The position numbers were made by a program, and so were the translations under genes. From positions 62,001 through 126,000 of the forward strand of contig JAFSOC010000015.1 in assembly GCA_017447185.1 (NCBI GenBank): a stretch of DNA of 64,000 nt, read 5' to 3'. A model generated the notes under the pieces. The model made no database searches, was not told the DNA's origin, and saw only the letters and a program-made list of their open reading frames with translations. Shown piece by piece: positions 16,201 to 25,237 of this stretch (positions are counted from its first letter, which is position 1; each line of letters starts with the position of its first letter). This stretch comes from Clostridia bacterium. GTDB taxonomy: Bacteria > Bacillota > Clostridia > Christensenellales > Aristaeellaceae.

Positions 16201-18389
16201 GGAAGCACCAGCGCAAAGGGATAGGATTTTTCCTCCCGGGAAAGGGAGAGGACATATGCCGCCTTCGCTGAATGGGATTCCAGCCAGTAGCGAAGCACAG
16301 GAGAAGACTCCGGCTTCAGGCAGGATACGGTCAGAGCGGCTTCCTCCGAAGCGCGGCGGCGGTACTGGCGCAGCAGGAGCATAGCCAGCAGGCCACGGCA
16401 GGCCGGCACATCCTGCTCCGGAACGGATACCGAAGGCAGGCGGGAAAGCAGGTCACCGATGCTCAGGAGAGGCGACTCCGCAAACAAATCGGGCAGGAGC
16501 GGGACCCGGGGCATGACGCCGCGGGAAACGAGGCGGACTTCGGAAAGATCCCGGGCACAGACTTCCAGTACGCGGGCCACAAAGAAAGCCAGAGGATCCG
16601 CCGGGGATGCGTCCCTGCAGGCCACGGCAAGGGATTTCATACGGGCTTTGGGATCCGCCTCCGGCACATCCGGGAAAAGCGAAGGAATGCGAGGAAGACT
16701 ATCCGTTTCCGCTGCCTGCAGCAGCTGCTCCAGCGCATGGCAGGATTCAGAGGTGAGCGGAACACCGGCATAGGGGTCGGATTCCGAAGCGCGGGCAGCG
16801 GCAGGGGCGGAAATTTCCAGCAGGAGGGCGTCCGGCGTGAGTTCCTTTTCACAGCGGGCCACCGCCGCCATCAGCAAACGGACGCGGCGCTCCCGCTTCA
16901 TAGCGGTAAAACGATCCTCGCCTGCGGGGGGATCAGCGGCACGGCGCATTGTCTCTTCCAGTGCGGCGCGGCAGCGGGCGAGGCAGTCCTGCCGGACCTG
17001 GAGGGAACGGTAACCGCCAAGGGCGGAAAGCGTTTCCGCGCGGGCGCGGCCTTCCGCTTCCAGCTGATCCCGCATATCCTGCAGGCGACGGGCGAGCTGT
17101 TCCTCATCCGTATCGGCCAGGGAAACCCGGTGCACCGGACGCACAGCGTCCAGGCCGGATTCATGCGCTTCGTCGGTGGAAGTGTCCAGCTCGGAGGCAA
17201 CGGTGATATAACGGCCGCAGGCATTGACGGCGTTTTGCCAGAGGGAAGAGGTATCCGCGGAAAGACGGAGGGAAGCCGGCAGGGCGCGCATCAGGGACAG
17301 CACTTCCCCCACGACCGTGCGCAGGGCGGATTCCAGCTGCGTGACCGCGGGAAGAAGATTCTCCCGCGAGGAAGAAAAGAGCTGGCGGAAAACCGCGTTC
17401 CTCGGATTGGCGGCAAGACCGCGCAGGCGGGCGGGATGTGCAATCCAGGACCGGAGAGCGGGAAGCAGGTCTGACAGGAGCCAGGCAGCAGACTGCAGGG
17501 ATACCGCAAAGGAAGACGCCTGGTCACCGAGGGAAGAAACAGAAAGGGTTCCGTCCATCTCCAGGGTGTGGACGCCGGCGGTCAGCAAATCCTCCTCCGA
17601 GCAGATGCGGCCGATGACCCTGGCGGCGGAAAGCGCGGTGAGACGGAAAGTATCCTCTGTCTCCGCCATGGACGAGGGCAGGGAAAGCATCCACAGCGCA
17701 TCCGCCAGGGAACGATCCTCCAGATCCTGCAACGAAGCGCGCAGGGCCGGGAAGAAGGTATCCGGGAGGGGAGACGAAGTCTCCGCCAGGGCAATCAGGG
17801 AAATGAAGACATGCTGACCGGAAAAACGTTTGTTCAGGAAAGCCAGGAGCGCGAACAGAACACCGGCAGCAAAGGGATCACAGAGATCCGCCAGCAGGGT
17901 CAGCCGCAGGGGATCCTGTTCTCTCCCCGCAGGAAGTGCATCCAGCCAGGCTATGAGCGGCCGGATGGACGGATCCTCCGGCCGGGACAGGAGATCCGCG
18001 CAGCACCATTCGACAGCTTCCCGGTCCGTCTGGAAGGAAAGGGGAAGCCCTTTGCCCCGCAGGGCGGAAACCAGCAGCGCTGTATCCGGATCCGCATAGA
18101 GATCGCGGACGGAACGGAAGGACAGGGCACAGCCCTGATAATCGAAAGAAGACGGGAAGAAAGAAACGTCCCCTTCCGGCGCAAGGAGGTCATGGCAGGC
18201 GGAAAAAGCGGAAGCAAGGGATGCTGCTTCCGACGGCTCCGCGGGCTCCGGATCCCCGGGGCGGGAGGGAAGAAGGGAAAATACTTTCAAAGAAGGGACA
18301 GGAAAAGCGGCGCCGCAGGACAGCGCCGTAAATACTGTTGGAAGCATGCGGCCAGCAGACGGGCCGACAGCAAGGAGACACGAATTCAA
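13242..18389 (-). CDS. Giant 1715-residue protein with Hsp70/actin-like ATPase C-terminus
   Basis: An unbroken frame starting at TTG (GGGAG 7 bases upstream). The C-terminal 500 residues carry the actin/Hsp70 ATPase motifs: phosphate-1 ICVDFGSSGTSVVF (about residue 1213), phosphate-2 MVLDLGSCTADISLF (about 1416) and the adenosine loop CISGRGASL (about 1564). The N-terminal 260 residues start LLAVGPSAGRMLPTVFTALS, like a Rossmann/tubulin nucleotide-binding start, and contain LLADLCDPFAAGVLFALLAF where bacterial tubulin-like proteins have their GTGSG loop; this is a weak resemblance. The middle is helical with a coiled coil near residues 430-500. No membrane segment or signal peptide. Co-oriented with a nucleotidyltransferase and a TrmH methyltransferase. 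Function unknown; SrfB-like Hsp70 proteins are the nearest concept I know. Confidence 0.75.
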   Translation of the reverse strand: MNSCLLAVGPSAGRMLPTVFTALSCGAAFPVPSLKVFSLLPSRPGDPEPAEPSEAASLASAFSACHDLLAPEGDVSFFPSSFDYQGCALSFRSVRDLYADPDTALLVSALRGKGLPLSFQTDREAVEWCCADLLSRPEDPSIRPLIAWLDALPAGREQDPLRLTLLADLCDPFAAGVLFALLAFLNKRFSGQHVFISLIALAETSSPLPDTFFPALRASLQDLEDRSLADALWMLSLPSSMAETEDTFRLTALSAARVIGRICSEEDLLTAGVHTLEMDGTLSVSSLGDQASSFAVSLQSAAWLLSDLLPALRSWIAHPARLRGLAANPRNAVFRQLFSSSRENLLPAVTQLESALRTVVGEVLSLMRALPASLRLSADTSSLWQNAVNACGRYITVASELDTSTDEAHESGLDAVRPVHRVSLADTDEEQLARRLQDMRDQLEAEGRARAETLSALGGYRSLQVRQDCLARCRAALEETMRRAADPPAGEDRFTAMKRERRVRLLMAAVARCEKELTPDALLLEISAPAAARASESDPYAGVPLTSESCHALEQLLQAAETDSLPRIPSLFPDVPEADPKARMKSLAVACRDASPADPLAFFVARVLEVCARDLSEVRLVSRGVMPRVPLLPDLFAESPLLSIGDLLSRLPSVSVPEQDVPACRGLLAMLLLRQYRRRASEEAALTVSCLKPESSPVLRYWLESHSAKAAYVLSLSREEKSYPFALVLPGQQLIPARLIAAQKDLIPSFAIWFDPEALAFSDPCASLGEGDRKLLLELLPSYLKSLPETPASPLRVFLSSFLEDLSREQESAPPSGDWKTRLRSVCGLSALPAYEDSLSKVSCFYEHYLAEDPVASCLTGVEGFPPSVCSDIPEEILYLFRGVPFAREDSRFLLDSPRAAGEDYTLARLKSECEILSASSDDYRDALLSGLRKLQEKYPSADPDYSEALSAVLSEAAEPVDRREPVFTWPWDPKSPSMLTVLRESLGADLSTAALDPFTDLLAVFPARGREIIGDSLFSAMCVILPRENNLADVDPASVQSDAVLPPLSPDFGRALCTLPEGRTLLKPDLLRFEHEAEGAFRVTLTLDGVFPVQFVRVYSAEETLNLYSHDIPTAALWPSVPFRAEDWHSYYVYAHLQDPFTLSVCTEKDGFRPVLPTSGSRCVAVLPSFPVCFSFSRKDPDSGEMKTAGLLPNVLPEPLIHVADPVEICVDFGSSGTSVVFVSGHSRRPMNGPVMVRSLLINPSASRDLLRREFLPAVPVSALLPTVSRLFRNVPGTAPVPFADGIILMPANLNDLLGTPPDAVYTSLKWEEEKGRSGFVCLHQVLLMAALQARFEGASALSWRFSLPDEMAKEGRESLMNLFLSLCESVLKESGYPCPPEGLPVAFASESSALGAYFRLCAAEDTRGGFMVLDLGSCTADISLFLRGREQAVRTCQIPLGVHYMLLPSLLRDPDLLISDFGFCPDEAFRSDLSLLARALSAARTDPVAFRRARVALDLFVADHLPLLMNCALQRASAGQPSRTGALLILHFAYLMMLSGLVLLQLTSDPSRNDYLPEQMSLCISGRGASLLESLPPQVKTSLWHFLSMFRNRKVASLSLLFSAEKKMEIPVGLSLLQDVYHMLPPAPSVPASIAVRPAELLPEFLLRFRREFPASAELLFPGFFTGDPYHPFSARGDAVIAASVDQSFPPADTPRPYDSLSAWIGNLLDLLA

Positions 18390-18427
18390 AGAATCACTCC
18401 CGGAAAAGGGAATAGCCAGGCCGGTGA

Positions 18428-19333
18428 TTACAGGGCAGGGGGATAGCTGCCATTATCATGGAGCTTTTTGAGCTCGCCGGCGACATAATCCTTATCTTCC
18501 TTATAGGTGACGCCGAACCAGACGGCATGGGTGGAAAGCACTTCCACCTTCAGGCCGGCGGTATGCATCAGCGTATCGACCAGGGCGGGCAGGAGGCATT
18601 CCTTCTTCAGGGGATCACCGGATGGATCCTGCAGGAAATCGCTGAGGTATTTGATGCCGGCATCAAAGAAGGAGGGAGCAAAGCCCCAGAGGTTCATGGA
18701 AACCAGCGCGTCCGGATCAAGGATGACGCCTTCGGGGTCGTCATGGATATCACGGATTGTCCCGTCCGGGAAGGGCAGGATGCTGTAGGTCTCAGTCACC
18801 TTGACGAGATGGCCTTCCGCATCGGTGGTGCAGACGCCGCGGGTGACATGCCCGTTCTTCGAAACGGTATTTTTCAGATAATAGGCGACCATGGAAGCAC
18901 TGTTGGGCTCCGTGCGGAGGCGCTTCAGGGAATCGGCCATGGCCGCAAAGGCATCCTTGCCGTAATAATCGTCCGCATTGATAACGGCGAAGGGCTCATG
19001 AATCAGATCCTTCGCACACATGACAGCGTGCACGGTGCCGTAGGGTTTTACGCGCTCGGCCGGGGGGACAAAGCCGCCGGGCAGGGAATCATATTCCTGA
19101 TAGGCGTAATAGACCTGGACTTTCTTCGCAATCTTGTCGCCGATAGCTTCACGGAACATCTGATCCATACTGCGGCGGATGACAAAAACCACCTTGTCAA
19201 AACCGGCCTCCACCGCATCATGAATGGAGTACTCCATCAGGATTTCGCCGTTGGGACCGATGCGGTCCACCTGCTTGTTGCCGCCGTAACGGGAACCCAG
19301 ACCGGCTGCCATGATCAGAAGCGTTGTGTTCAT
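18428..19333 (-). CDS. Sugar-1-phosphate nucleotidyltransferase family protein
   Basis: A 301-residue protein with the nucleotidyltransferase N-terminus MNTTLLIMAAGLGSRYGG, then KQVDRIGPNGEILMEYSIHDA, and FAVINADDYYG for metal binding. These enzymes join NTP and a sugar phosphate (UTP-glucose-1-phosphate type). This variant has an unusual 'GNKQVD' in place of the usual lysine loop after GGxG, so the substrate is uncertain. I chose the ATG at 19333 (AGAGGAG upstream) over a longer start. First gene of a minus-strand operon with the giant protein. Confidence 0.75.
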   Translation of the reverse strand: MNTTLLIMAAGLGSRYGGNKQVDRIGPNGEILMEYSIHDAVEAGFDKVVFVIRRSMDQMFREAIGDKIAKKVQVYYAYQEYDSLPGGFVPPAERVKPYGTVHAVMCAKDLIHEPFAVINADDYYGKDAFAAMADSLKRLRTEPNSASMVAYYLKNTVSKNGHVTRGVCTTDAEGHLVKVTETYSILPFPDGTIRDIHDDPEGVILDPDALVSMNLWGFAPSFFDAGIKYLSDFLQDPSGDPLKKECLLPALVDTLMHTAGLKVEVLSTHAVWFGVTYKEDKDYVAGELKKLHDNGSYPPAL

Positions 19334-19383
19334 ACCTGGAACTCTCCTCTTTCCACTCATCATTATTCTTATAAACCTCGATA

Positions 19384-19412
19384 ATTTTACCACGTTCAAA
19401 AGACAGAGTCAA
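19384..19412 (-). promoter_or_regulatory. Sigma-A promoter of the nucleotidyltransferase/giant-protein operon
   Basis: On the minus strand TTGACT and TAAAAT are separated by 17 bases, about 50 bases before the ATG at 19333. It is the only good promoter seen upstream of the giant gene. Confidence 0.75.
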
Positions 19413-19448
19413 CGAACGCGAAAAACGCCGGAAGGGGAACAAAAGTGG

Positions 19449-19477
19449 TTTACAATCATGCATAATAATGATAAAAT
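19449..19477 (+). promoter_or_regulatory. Sigma-A promoter of the gene at 19553
   Basis: TTTACA and TAAAAT are separated by 17 bases, 75 bases before the ATG. It diverges from the promoter at 19384. Confidence 0.7.
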
Positions 19478-19552
19478 TTATTATTAAGTTGCTTCTCATT
19501 TTCGAAGGGAAGCTTCTTCAAGCGCGCCTGAAACGGCGGAAAGGGAATGCGA

Positions 19553-21109
19553 ATGAACCAGAACGGATACCATCCCAACGGGATGCAAGGATATGGCCAG
19601 CAGCAGGGCGGATATGCCCCTTACGGGACACCGCCCACAGGCCAGCCGAACGGGGCTGCGAACATGGTGCCGCCGACCACGCCGATGGGCGGTGCACCGA
19701 TGAACGGAGCACCGGTCAACAGCCCCTATACGATGCCGCCGGCCGGATACGCCGCGCCCGGCAGCTACACCGTACCGCCCCAGCAGGGGAACGGCGGGAG
19801 CTTTATCCCGCAGACACCTTACAGCCCCGGCTACACAAGCCCCGGATACCAGCCGCCGGCAACCGGCGGATACGCTCCGCCCCAGCCGCAGGGCTATCCG
19901 CAGCAGGGATATCCCCAGGCGCAGCCGGGGTATCCGCAGGGGCAGGGCTATCCCCAGACTCCGATGACCGGATACCAGGCACCCCAGGGCGGTGCCTATA
20001 CCGGCGGATACAGCCCCTATACCCAGATGGGCCGCGCGCCGCAGGCGCCCGGACAGCCCATGCAGGGTGAGTACAACCCGAACAATACAATCCCGCTCAA
20101 CGGCGGCGGATACATTCCGCCGAAGATGCCGGTGCGCAGGCGCGGATTCGAATTCAGGGACTGGCACCTGTTGGTGCTCAGCGGCATCCTGATCGCGCTG
20201 TTCGTGTTGGCGGTGTTGGTGCTCAAGAGCCCTATGCTGAAGATTCTCCTGATCATCCTGGCGGCCGGCAGTGCCGGATTCCTGTGGATTAAACCGCTGG
20301 TGGCGGAAAACCGGAGGCTGACCTACACGATTGTTGCGCTGGCCCTTTGCGTGCTGACGGCGGTGAGCTTCCTGATCAAAGCGCCGCAGGACAACACGAA
20401 GAACACCAACCAGAACCAGCAGCAGGCAGCCTCTTCCGGGAACACGCAGAACACCTCGCAAAGCGGCGTGCCTGAGATTCCGGCGGCAAACACTGTAAGC
20501 GAAACAACTGAAGAACCGGCCATCGCCGATACGACACTGATGGACCGGCTGATCAATTTCTTTTACCTGTGGAGTGAAAACCGGCAGGATGAAATGCTGG
20601 CCCTGTGTGCGCCGAGCTGGATCGAAAAGCAGGAGAACCCGAGAACCAGCCTGTTCAACACCCTGGCCAACCGGTTCCCAACCAACTTTACGGCGGAAAG
20701 CATCACCGGAACGGATGCGGATTCCAGCCGGCAGGTGACCATTTCAACGGAGATTGACCGCAGGAACAACAAGCCGAAGGTCAAATACCGGATGACGGTG
20801 CTGATGGTGAAGGAAAACGGCGAATGGTTCGTGGATCCCAAGAGCCTGCAGACCAACGACATAGAGGAAACGCCGGATCCGAACATTACTCCCACACCGG
20901 CTCCCACGCCGACCGCGGCCGTATTTGACAATACGGTGCTGTATTATAATCCGAAGGGCGGTAAGTATTATCACTCCGTACCGGACTGCAAGAATGTGGG
21001 CGCGAAATACCTTCCGCTGGCAGGCACCTTCTACTACAGCCAGCTGAACGACGCGGACTTCAAGGACCTGCAGCCCTGCAATGTATGCGGTGCGCCGCTG
21101 CGGCCATGA
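19553..21109 (+). CDS. Membrane protein with Pro/Gly/Gln/Tyr-rich N-terminus and Cys-containing C-terminal module
   Basis: About 518 residues. The first 185 are low complexity (PQGYPQQGYPQ-like repeats), then three transmembrane helices (about 195-290), a Gln/Asn-rich linker, an NTF2/DUF4878-like segment (LMDRLINFFYLWSENRQDEM to VKENGEWFVDP), a Pro/Thr linker, and a C-terminal module with YYHSVPDCKNV, YLPLAGTFYYSQL and LQPCNVCGAPL. The last motif (C..C with His/Cys upstream) looks like a small metal site. The ATG at 19553 has AAAGGG at spacing 7. Its stop overlaps the tilS start, so the two are translationally coupled. Function unknown. Confidence 0.7.
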   Translation: MNQNGYHPNGMQGYGQQQGGYAPYGTPPTGQPNGAANMVPPTTPMGGAPMNGAPVNSPYTMPPAGYAAPGSYTVPPQQGNGGSFIPQTPYSPGYTSPGYQPPATGGYAPPQPQGYPQQGYPQAQPGYPQGQGYPQTPMTGYQAPQGGAYTGGYSPYTQMGRAPQAPGQPMQGEYNPNNTIPLNGGGYIPPKMPVRRRGFEFRDWHLLVLSGILIALFVLAVLVLKSPMLKILLIILAAGSAGFLWIKPLVAENRRLTYTIVALALCVLTAVSFLIKAPQDNTKNTNQNQQQAASSGNTQNTSQSGVPEIPAANTVSETTEEPAIADTTLMDRLINFFYLWSENRQDEMLALCAPSWIEKQENPRTSLFNTLANRFPTNFTAESITGTDADSSRQVTISTEIDRRNNKPKVKYRMTVLMVKENGEWFVDPKSLQTNDIEETPDPNITPTPAPTPTAAVFDNTVLYYNPKGGKYYHSVPDCKNVGAKYLPLAGTFYYSQLNDADFKDLQPCNVCGAPLRP

Positions 21110-22443
21110 CGGACAGAATCGGAACGCTGCTGGCCAAAGCCGGCGAATTTCCCCGGGGAAAATGCCTGGCCGGATTCTCCGGCGGGGCGGACAGCCTGCT
21201 GATGATGCTGATGCTGGCCCGGGAGCGGGATGCGGGACACGCGGAACCGGAAGCGGTCCATGTGAACCACGGATTGCGCGGGGAAGAAAGCGACGGGGAC
21301 GAAGACTTCTGCCGCCGGATCTGCGAGGCGCTGGGGATTCCCCTCCATGTGCTGCGAGCGGAACTGAGCGGAAGAGAGGATGAAAATGCCTGCCGGGAAG
21401 CGCGGTTCTGCTGCTTCCGGGAAGCGGCGGAGAAGACCGGGATCCGGCAGCTGGTGCTGGCGCATAACCGGGACGACCTGGCGGAAACCTTTCTGATGCG
21501 GCTGCTCCGGGGTGCGGGGGCCGAAGGCCTTGACTGCATGAGCGGACACGACCGGCGGGACGGATATGAAATCTACCGGCCGCTGCTGACCTGCGGGCGG
21601 GAGGAAATCCGCAGCGCCCTGCGGGAGAGCGGAAATGCCTGGCGGGAAGATTCCCTGAACGGGACGGATGCCTACCTGCGCAACCGGGTGCGGGGAAAAC
21701 TGATTCCCCTGATGGAGGAAATGAATCCGGGGGCCACCGGAAGAATCGCGAAAACCGCGGAGATCCTGACCGGGGAGAACCGGATGATGCAGGCGGAAGC
21801 CGAAAACTTCCTGCGGCTGCACAGCAGCGGCGGGCAGATCGACACCGACGCGCTGCAGCAGATGGCTGGGCCGATGCAGGTGAGGATCCTGCGGGCCTGG
21901 TGGAAGCAGAACATGCCGGAGCGGGAAGAACACACACTGAACGCGCGGCAGACGGAAGAGCTGGCCCGGCTGGCGGGCATGCCCCGGGGGAAGATCAACC
22001 TGCCGGGAGGATGGAACGCGGTGAAAGGCCGGAACGGGTTATACCTGACCGGGATGGAAAAGGAAATTCCCGAGGCGATCCCGCTGGATCCGGAAAGCCG
22101 GGAAGACATCCGGTTCGGGAAAACAGTGCTTCGCATCACCGAAAGCGAAGGAAACCCCGGGAACGGCGTAACGGAACAGGAAGCACCGGAGGAATTCTTC
22201 CGGGGATGCGTGATCCGGACACGGCAGAACGGGGACCGGATCCGGCCCTTCGGAATGAACGGGAGCCGGAAGCTGCAGGATTATCTGACGGACCGGGGTG
22301 TGGACGAACCGGTACGGGACGGGATCCCGCTGATCTGCCGGGGGAATGAAGTGCTCTTCGCCGCCGGGATCGGCGCCGGGGCAATTCCTCCCTGGGACGG
22401 AGCAAAAAAGAACATCCGGCTGAAATGGACCGTGAACCGGTAA
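21106..22443 (+). CDS. tilS: tRNA(Ile)-lysidine synthetase
   Basis: A 445-residue PP-loop ATPase. The ATP pyrophosphatase motif is FSGGADSLLMM near residue 18, followed by AVHVNHGLRGEESDGDE, LVLAHNRDDLAETFLMRLLRG and a C-terminal substrate-recognition part (DRIRPFGMNGSRKLQDYL). TilS converts the wobble cytidine of tRNA-Ile(CAU) to lysidine, an essential step. The start overlaps the upstream stop as ATGA and has no clear ribosome binding site, implying coupling. hpt and ftsH follow, the standard Bacillota order. Confidence 0.95.
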   Translation: MTDRIGTLLAKAGEFPRGKCLAGFSGGADSLLMMLMLARERDAGHAEPEAVHVNHGLRGEESDGDEDFCRRICEALGIPLHVLRAELSGREDENACREARFCCFREAAEKTGIRQLVLAHNRDDLAETFLMRLLRGAGAEGLDCMSGHDRRDGYEIYRPLLTCGREEIRSALRESGNAWREDSLNGTDAYLRNRVRGKLIPLMEEMNPGATGRIAKTAEILTGENRMMQAEAENFLRLHSSGGQIDTDALQQMAGPMQVRILRAWWKQNMPEREEHTLNARQTEELARLAGMPRGKINLPGGWNAVKGRNGLYLTGMEKEIPEAIPLDPESREDIRFGKTVLRITESEGNPGNGVTEQEAPEEFFRGCVIRTRQNGDRIRPFGMNGSRKLQDYLTDRGVDEPVRDGIPLICRGNEVLFAAGIGAGAIPPWDGAKKNIRLKWTVNR

Positions 22444-22468
22444 CAGTCAGAAAAGGAGGAGACGGAGG

Positions 22469-23032
22469 ATGGATCAGAATTCTGAACTGTACAAAGATCT
22501 GGACAGGATCCTGCTGACGCGGGAGGAAATTGCCGCAAAGGTGAAGGAACTCGGACAGCGGATTACCCGTGACTACGAAGGGAAGAATCCGGTGCTTGTA
22601 TGCATTCTGAAAGGGGCATCCGTCTTCTTCGCAGACCTGATCCGGGAAATTGACCTGCCACTGACGCTGGACTTCATGGCGATCTCCAGCTACGGAAGCG
22701 CCACAAAGACCAGCGGCGTCGTGCGGATCCTGAAGGACCTGGACAATGATATCCTGGGAAAGGATGTCATCGTGGTGGAGGACATCGTGGACTCCGGCAT
22801 TACGCTGAGTTACCTCTCCAAGACGCTGATGCAGCGCGGAGCAAAGAGCCTGCGGATCGCAACGCTGCTGGACAAGCCGGCTCGCCGCAAGGTGACGGAC
22901 CTGAAGGTGGACTACATGTGCTTCGACATTCCGGACGCATTCGTAGTGGGCTACGGGCTGGACTATGACCAGGTATACCGGAACCTGCCGGATATCGGGG
23001 TGCTGAGCCCGCGGATTTACGGGAATCAATAA
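22469..23032 (+). CDS. hpt: Hypoxanthine phosphoribosyltransferase
   Basis: A 187-residue type I phosphoribosyltransferase. The PRPP-binding motif is VIVVEDIVDSGITL near residue 98; LVCILKGASVFFADL and FMAISSYG precede it, and YVVGYGLDY-like FVVGYGLDYDQVYRNLP closes the fold. It salvages hypoxanthine (and guanine) to the nucleotide. AGGAGGAG precedes the ATG. In Bacillota hpt sits between tilS and ftsH, as here. Confidence 0.95.
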   Translation: MDQNSELYKDLDRILLTREEIAAKVKELGQRITRDYEGKNPVLVCILKGASVFFADLIREIDLPLTLDFMAISSYGSATKTSGVVRILKDLDNDILGKDVIVVEDIVDSGITLSYLSKTLMQRGAKSLRIATLLDKPARRKVTDLKVDYMCFDIPDAFVVGYGLDYDQVYRNLPDIGVLSPRIYGNQ

Positions 23033-23123
23033 TCAATGGTATGCGATTTGCTTTAAGAAGAATTTAGAATGATCTGATAACCTGGTATGAATCAATTGCG
23101 CGGTGCGCAGGAGGAATAATCAT

Positions 23124-25193
23124 TTGAACAAGAAACCATCAAGAGGAATATTCGGATACTTTATCCTGATCGGAACCCTGCTTCTGATCGCCATTCTGCT
23201 GAACGGCGGGCTGAACCGTACCGTCAGCAAACGCATTGAATATCCGGAACTGCTGAAAGCCATCGACAATGGCGAGGTTGGGCGCGTAGCCATTCGCGGA
23301 TCCAGCCTGGTTGGTGTGTTTGACGGCAAGAAACGACAGACCGCGACAGCGGACGCTGACTTCCCGGAGCGGAGCTATGACTTCGAGACCACCATCGGCG
23401 ACGATTTCCTGGAAACCGTACGCCAGATGCAGGCCAAGAAGGACGGGAAGGCACTGAACGAAGTTTCAGTGAATGACCTGTCCTTCAAGATTCAGTACAG
23501 GGCTCCTGTCACGATTCCCTGGTGGTACGAATTTATTCCGTACCTGATCATGCTGGGTATCATGGCACTGGTATGGTTCCTGATGATGCGCGCCCAGGGT
23601 GGCGGAAACGGCCGGGTAATGTCCTTCGGGAGGAGCCGCGCGCGGATGCAGGATCCCTCCAAGAACAAGGTTACGTTTGCGGATGTGGCCGGCGCGGATG
23701 AGGAAAAGGAAGAACTGCAGGAAATGGTCGATTTCCTGAAGAACCCGCGGAACTACACCGAGCTGGGCGCCCGGATCCCGAAGGGCGTACTGCTGGTGGG
23801 ACCTCCCGGAACGGGCAAAACGCTGCTGGCCAAGGCCGTGGCGGGAGAGGCCGGCGTGCCTTTCTTCTCCATCAGCGGCAGTGACTTTGTTGAAATGTTT
23901 GTCGGCGTCGGCGCCAGCCGTGTGCGCGACCTGTTTGAACAGGCGAAGAAAGTGGCTCCCGCCATCGTCTTCATTGACGAAATTGACGCAGTGGGCCGCC
24001 ACCGCGGCGCAGGCCTGGGCGGCGGACACGATGAACGTGAACAGACCCTGAACCAGCTGCTGGTTGAGATGGACGGCTTTGCCGTGAATGAAGGCATCAT
24101 CGTGATGGCCGCGACGAACCGCCGCGACATCCTGGATCCGGCATTGATGCGTCCGGGCCGGTTTGACCGCCAGGTGACGGTCAACTATCCGGACCAGGAC
24201 GGCCGTGTTGCGATCCTGAAGGTACATAGCCGGGGCAAAACGCTGGCCAGCGACGTGGACCTGGAAAACATCGCGAAGCGGATGCCGTTCGCGACCGGCG
24301 CGGACCTGGAAAACGTGATGAATGAAGCGGCCATCCTGGCTGCACGTACCAGGAAAAAGTCCATTGATCAGCAGCTGCTGATTGACGCGATTGCCCGGGT
24401 GCAGATGGGCCCGGAAAAGAAGAGTCACAAGGTCAACGAGCAGGACAAGCGGATGGTGGCTACCCACGAAGGCGGTCACGCAATTGTGGGCCACATGCTG
24501 AAAGGCTGCGACGAAGTGCATTTGATCACCATCGTGCCCCGCGGACAGGCAGCCGGGCATACGCTGTCCCTGCCGGCGGAAGAGCATGACAACATGAGCC
24601 GGACGCAGCTGCTGGACCAGATCACCATGATGCTGGGCGGACACGCCGCGGAAGAAGTGATCCTGGGCGAAATCTACACCGGATCCAGCAGCGACCTGAA
24701 GCGGGCGACGGAACTGTGCCGCAAGATGGTAACCCAGTTCGGCATGAGCGAGAACATCGGAACGATCTACCTGGGCAGCGACCAGGAAGTGTTCGTGGGT
24801 ATGGAATTCGGCCAGAGCCGCGAATACAGCGAAGAGATTGCCGCAAAGATCGACCGGGAGGTTGCTTCGATCCTGAGCGAATGCTACGACAAGGCGAAAG
24901 CGATCCTGACGGAAAAATCCAACGAGATGAACGCGCTGGTTGAAGCACTGCTGAAGTACGAGACACTGAACCGGGCGGAATTCCTGGCCGTGATGGAAAA
25001 CGGCGAAGTGCAGGAAGGTCTTGGAAGCGACAAACCCCGGACCACCGCGGAAGTGCTGGCAGAAGCGAAGGACGTGCTGGAGACGGAAGAGAAGGCGCGG
25101 GCTGAGGAACGCGCCCGGAAGGAAGCTGAAGCCAAGGCGCTGGCGGAAGCCGCAGGCATTGAGCCGGAAGACGATACAGACTTGCTGAATTAA
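23124..25193 (+). CDS. ftsH: ATP-dependent zinc metalloprotease FtsH
   Basis: A 689-residue membrane AAA+ protease. Two transmembrane helices (about residues 10-30 and 135-155) flank a small extracytoplasmic domain; then Walker A GPPGTGKT (about 227), Walker [12 protein letters not shown], second region of homology [21 protein letters not shown] and the zinc site HEGGH (about 447; HEAGH in most homologues) with the third ligand Asp in SSSDLKRAT. It degrades unassembled membrane proteins. I chose the TTG at 23124, with AGGAGG 9 bases upstream, over an upstream GTG lacking a site. The C-terminus is a long Ala/Glu-rich helix. Confidence 0.95.
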   Translation: MNKKPSRGIFGYFILIGTLLLIAILLNGGLNRTVSKRIEYPELLKAIDNGEVGRVAIRGSSLVGVFDGKKRQTATADADFPERSYDFETTIGDDFLETVRQMQAKKDGKALNEVSVNDLSFKIQYRAPVTIPWWYEFIPYLIMLGIMALVWFLMMRAQGGGNGRVMSFGRSRARMQDPSKNKVTFADVAGADEEKEELQEMVDFLKNPRNYTELGARIPKGVLLVGPPGTGKTLLAKAVAGEAGVPFFSISGSDFVEMFVGVGASRVRDLFEQAKKVAPAIVFIDEIDAVGRHRGAGLGGGHDEREQTLNQLLVEMDGFAVNEGIIVMAATNRRDILDPALMRPGRFDRQVTVNYPDQDGRVAILKVHSRGKTLASDVDLENIAKRMPFATGADLENVMNEAAILAARTRKKSIDQQLLIDAIARVQMGPEKKSHKVNEQDKRMVATHEGGHAIVGHMLKGCDEVHLITIVPRGQAAGHTLSLPAEEHDNMSRTQLLDQITMMLGGHAAEEVILGEIYTGSSSDLKRATELCRKMVTQFGMSENIGTIYLGSDQEVFVGMEFGQSREYSEEIAAKIDREVASILSECYDKAKAILTEKSNEMNALVEALLKYETLNRAEFLAVMENGEVQEGLGSDKPRTTAEVLAEAKDVLETEEKARAEERARKEAEAKALAEAAGIEPEDDTDLLN

Positions 25194-25237
25194 GGATGGG
25201 ATGAACCTTTGACCAGGAAAGAAAGGCGGTGGACGGA

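Noticed and set aside
19565..20110. Tandem repeat or CRISPR-like array
   Set aside because: The repetition is in the protein (Pro/Gly/Gln/Tyr codons) with irregular units; there are no constant repeats with spacers.
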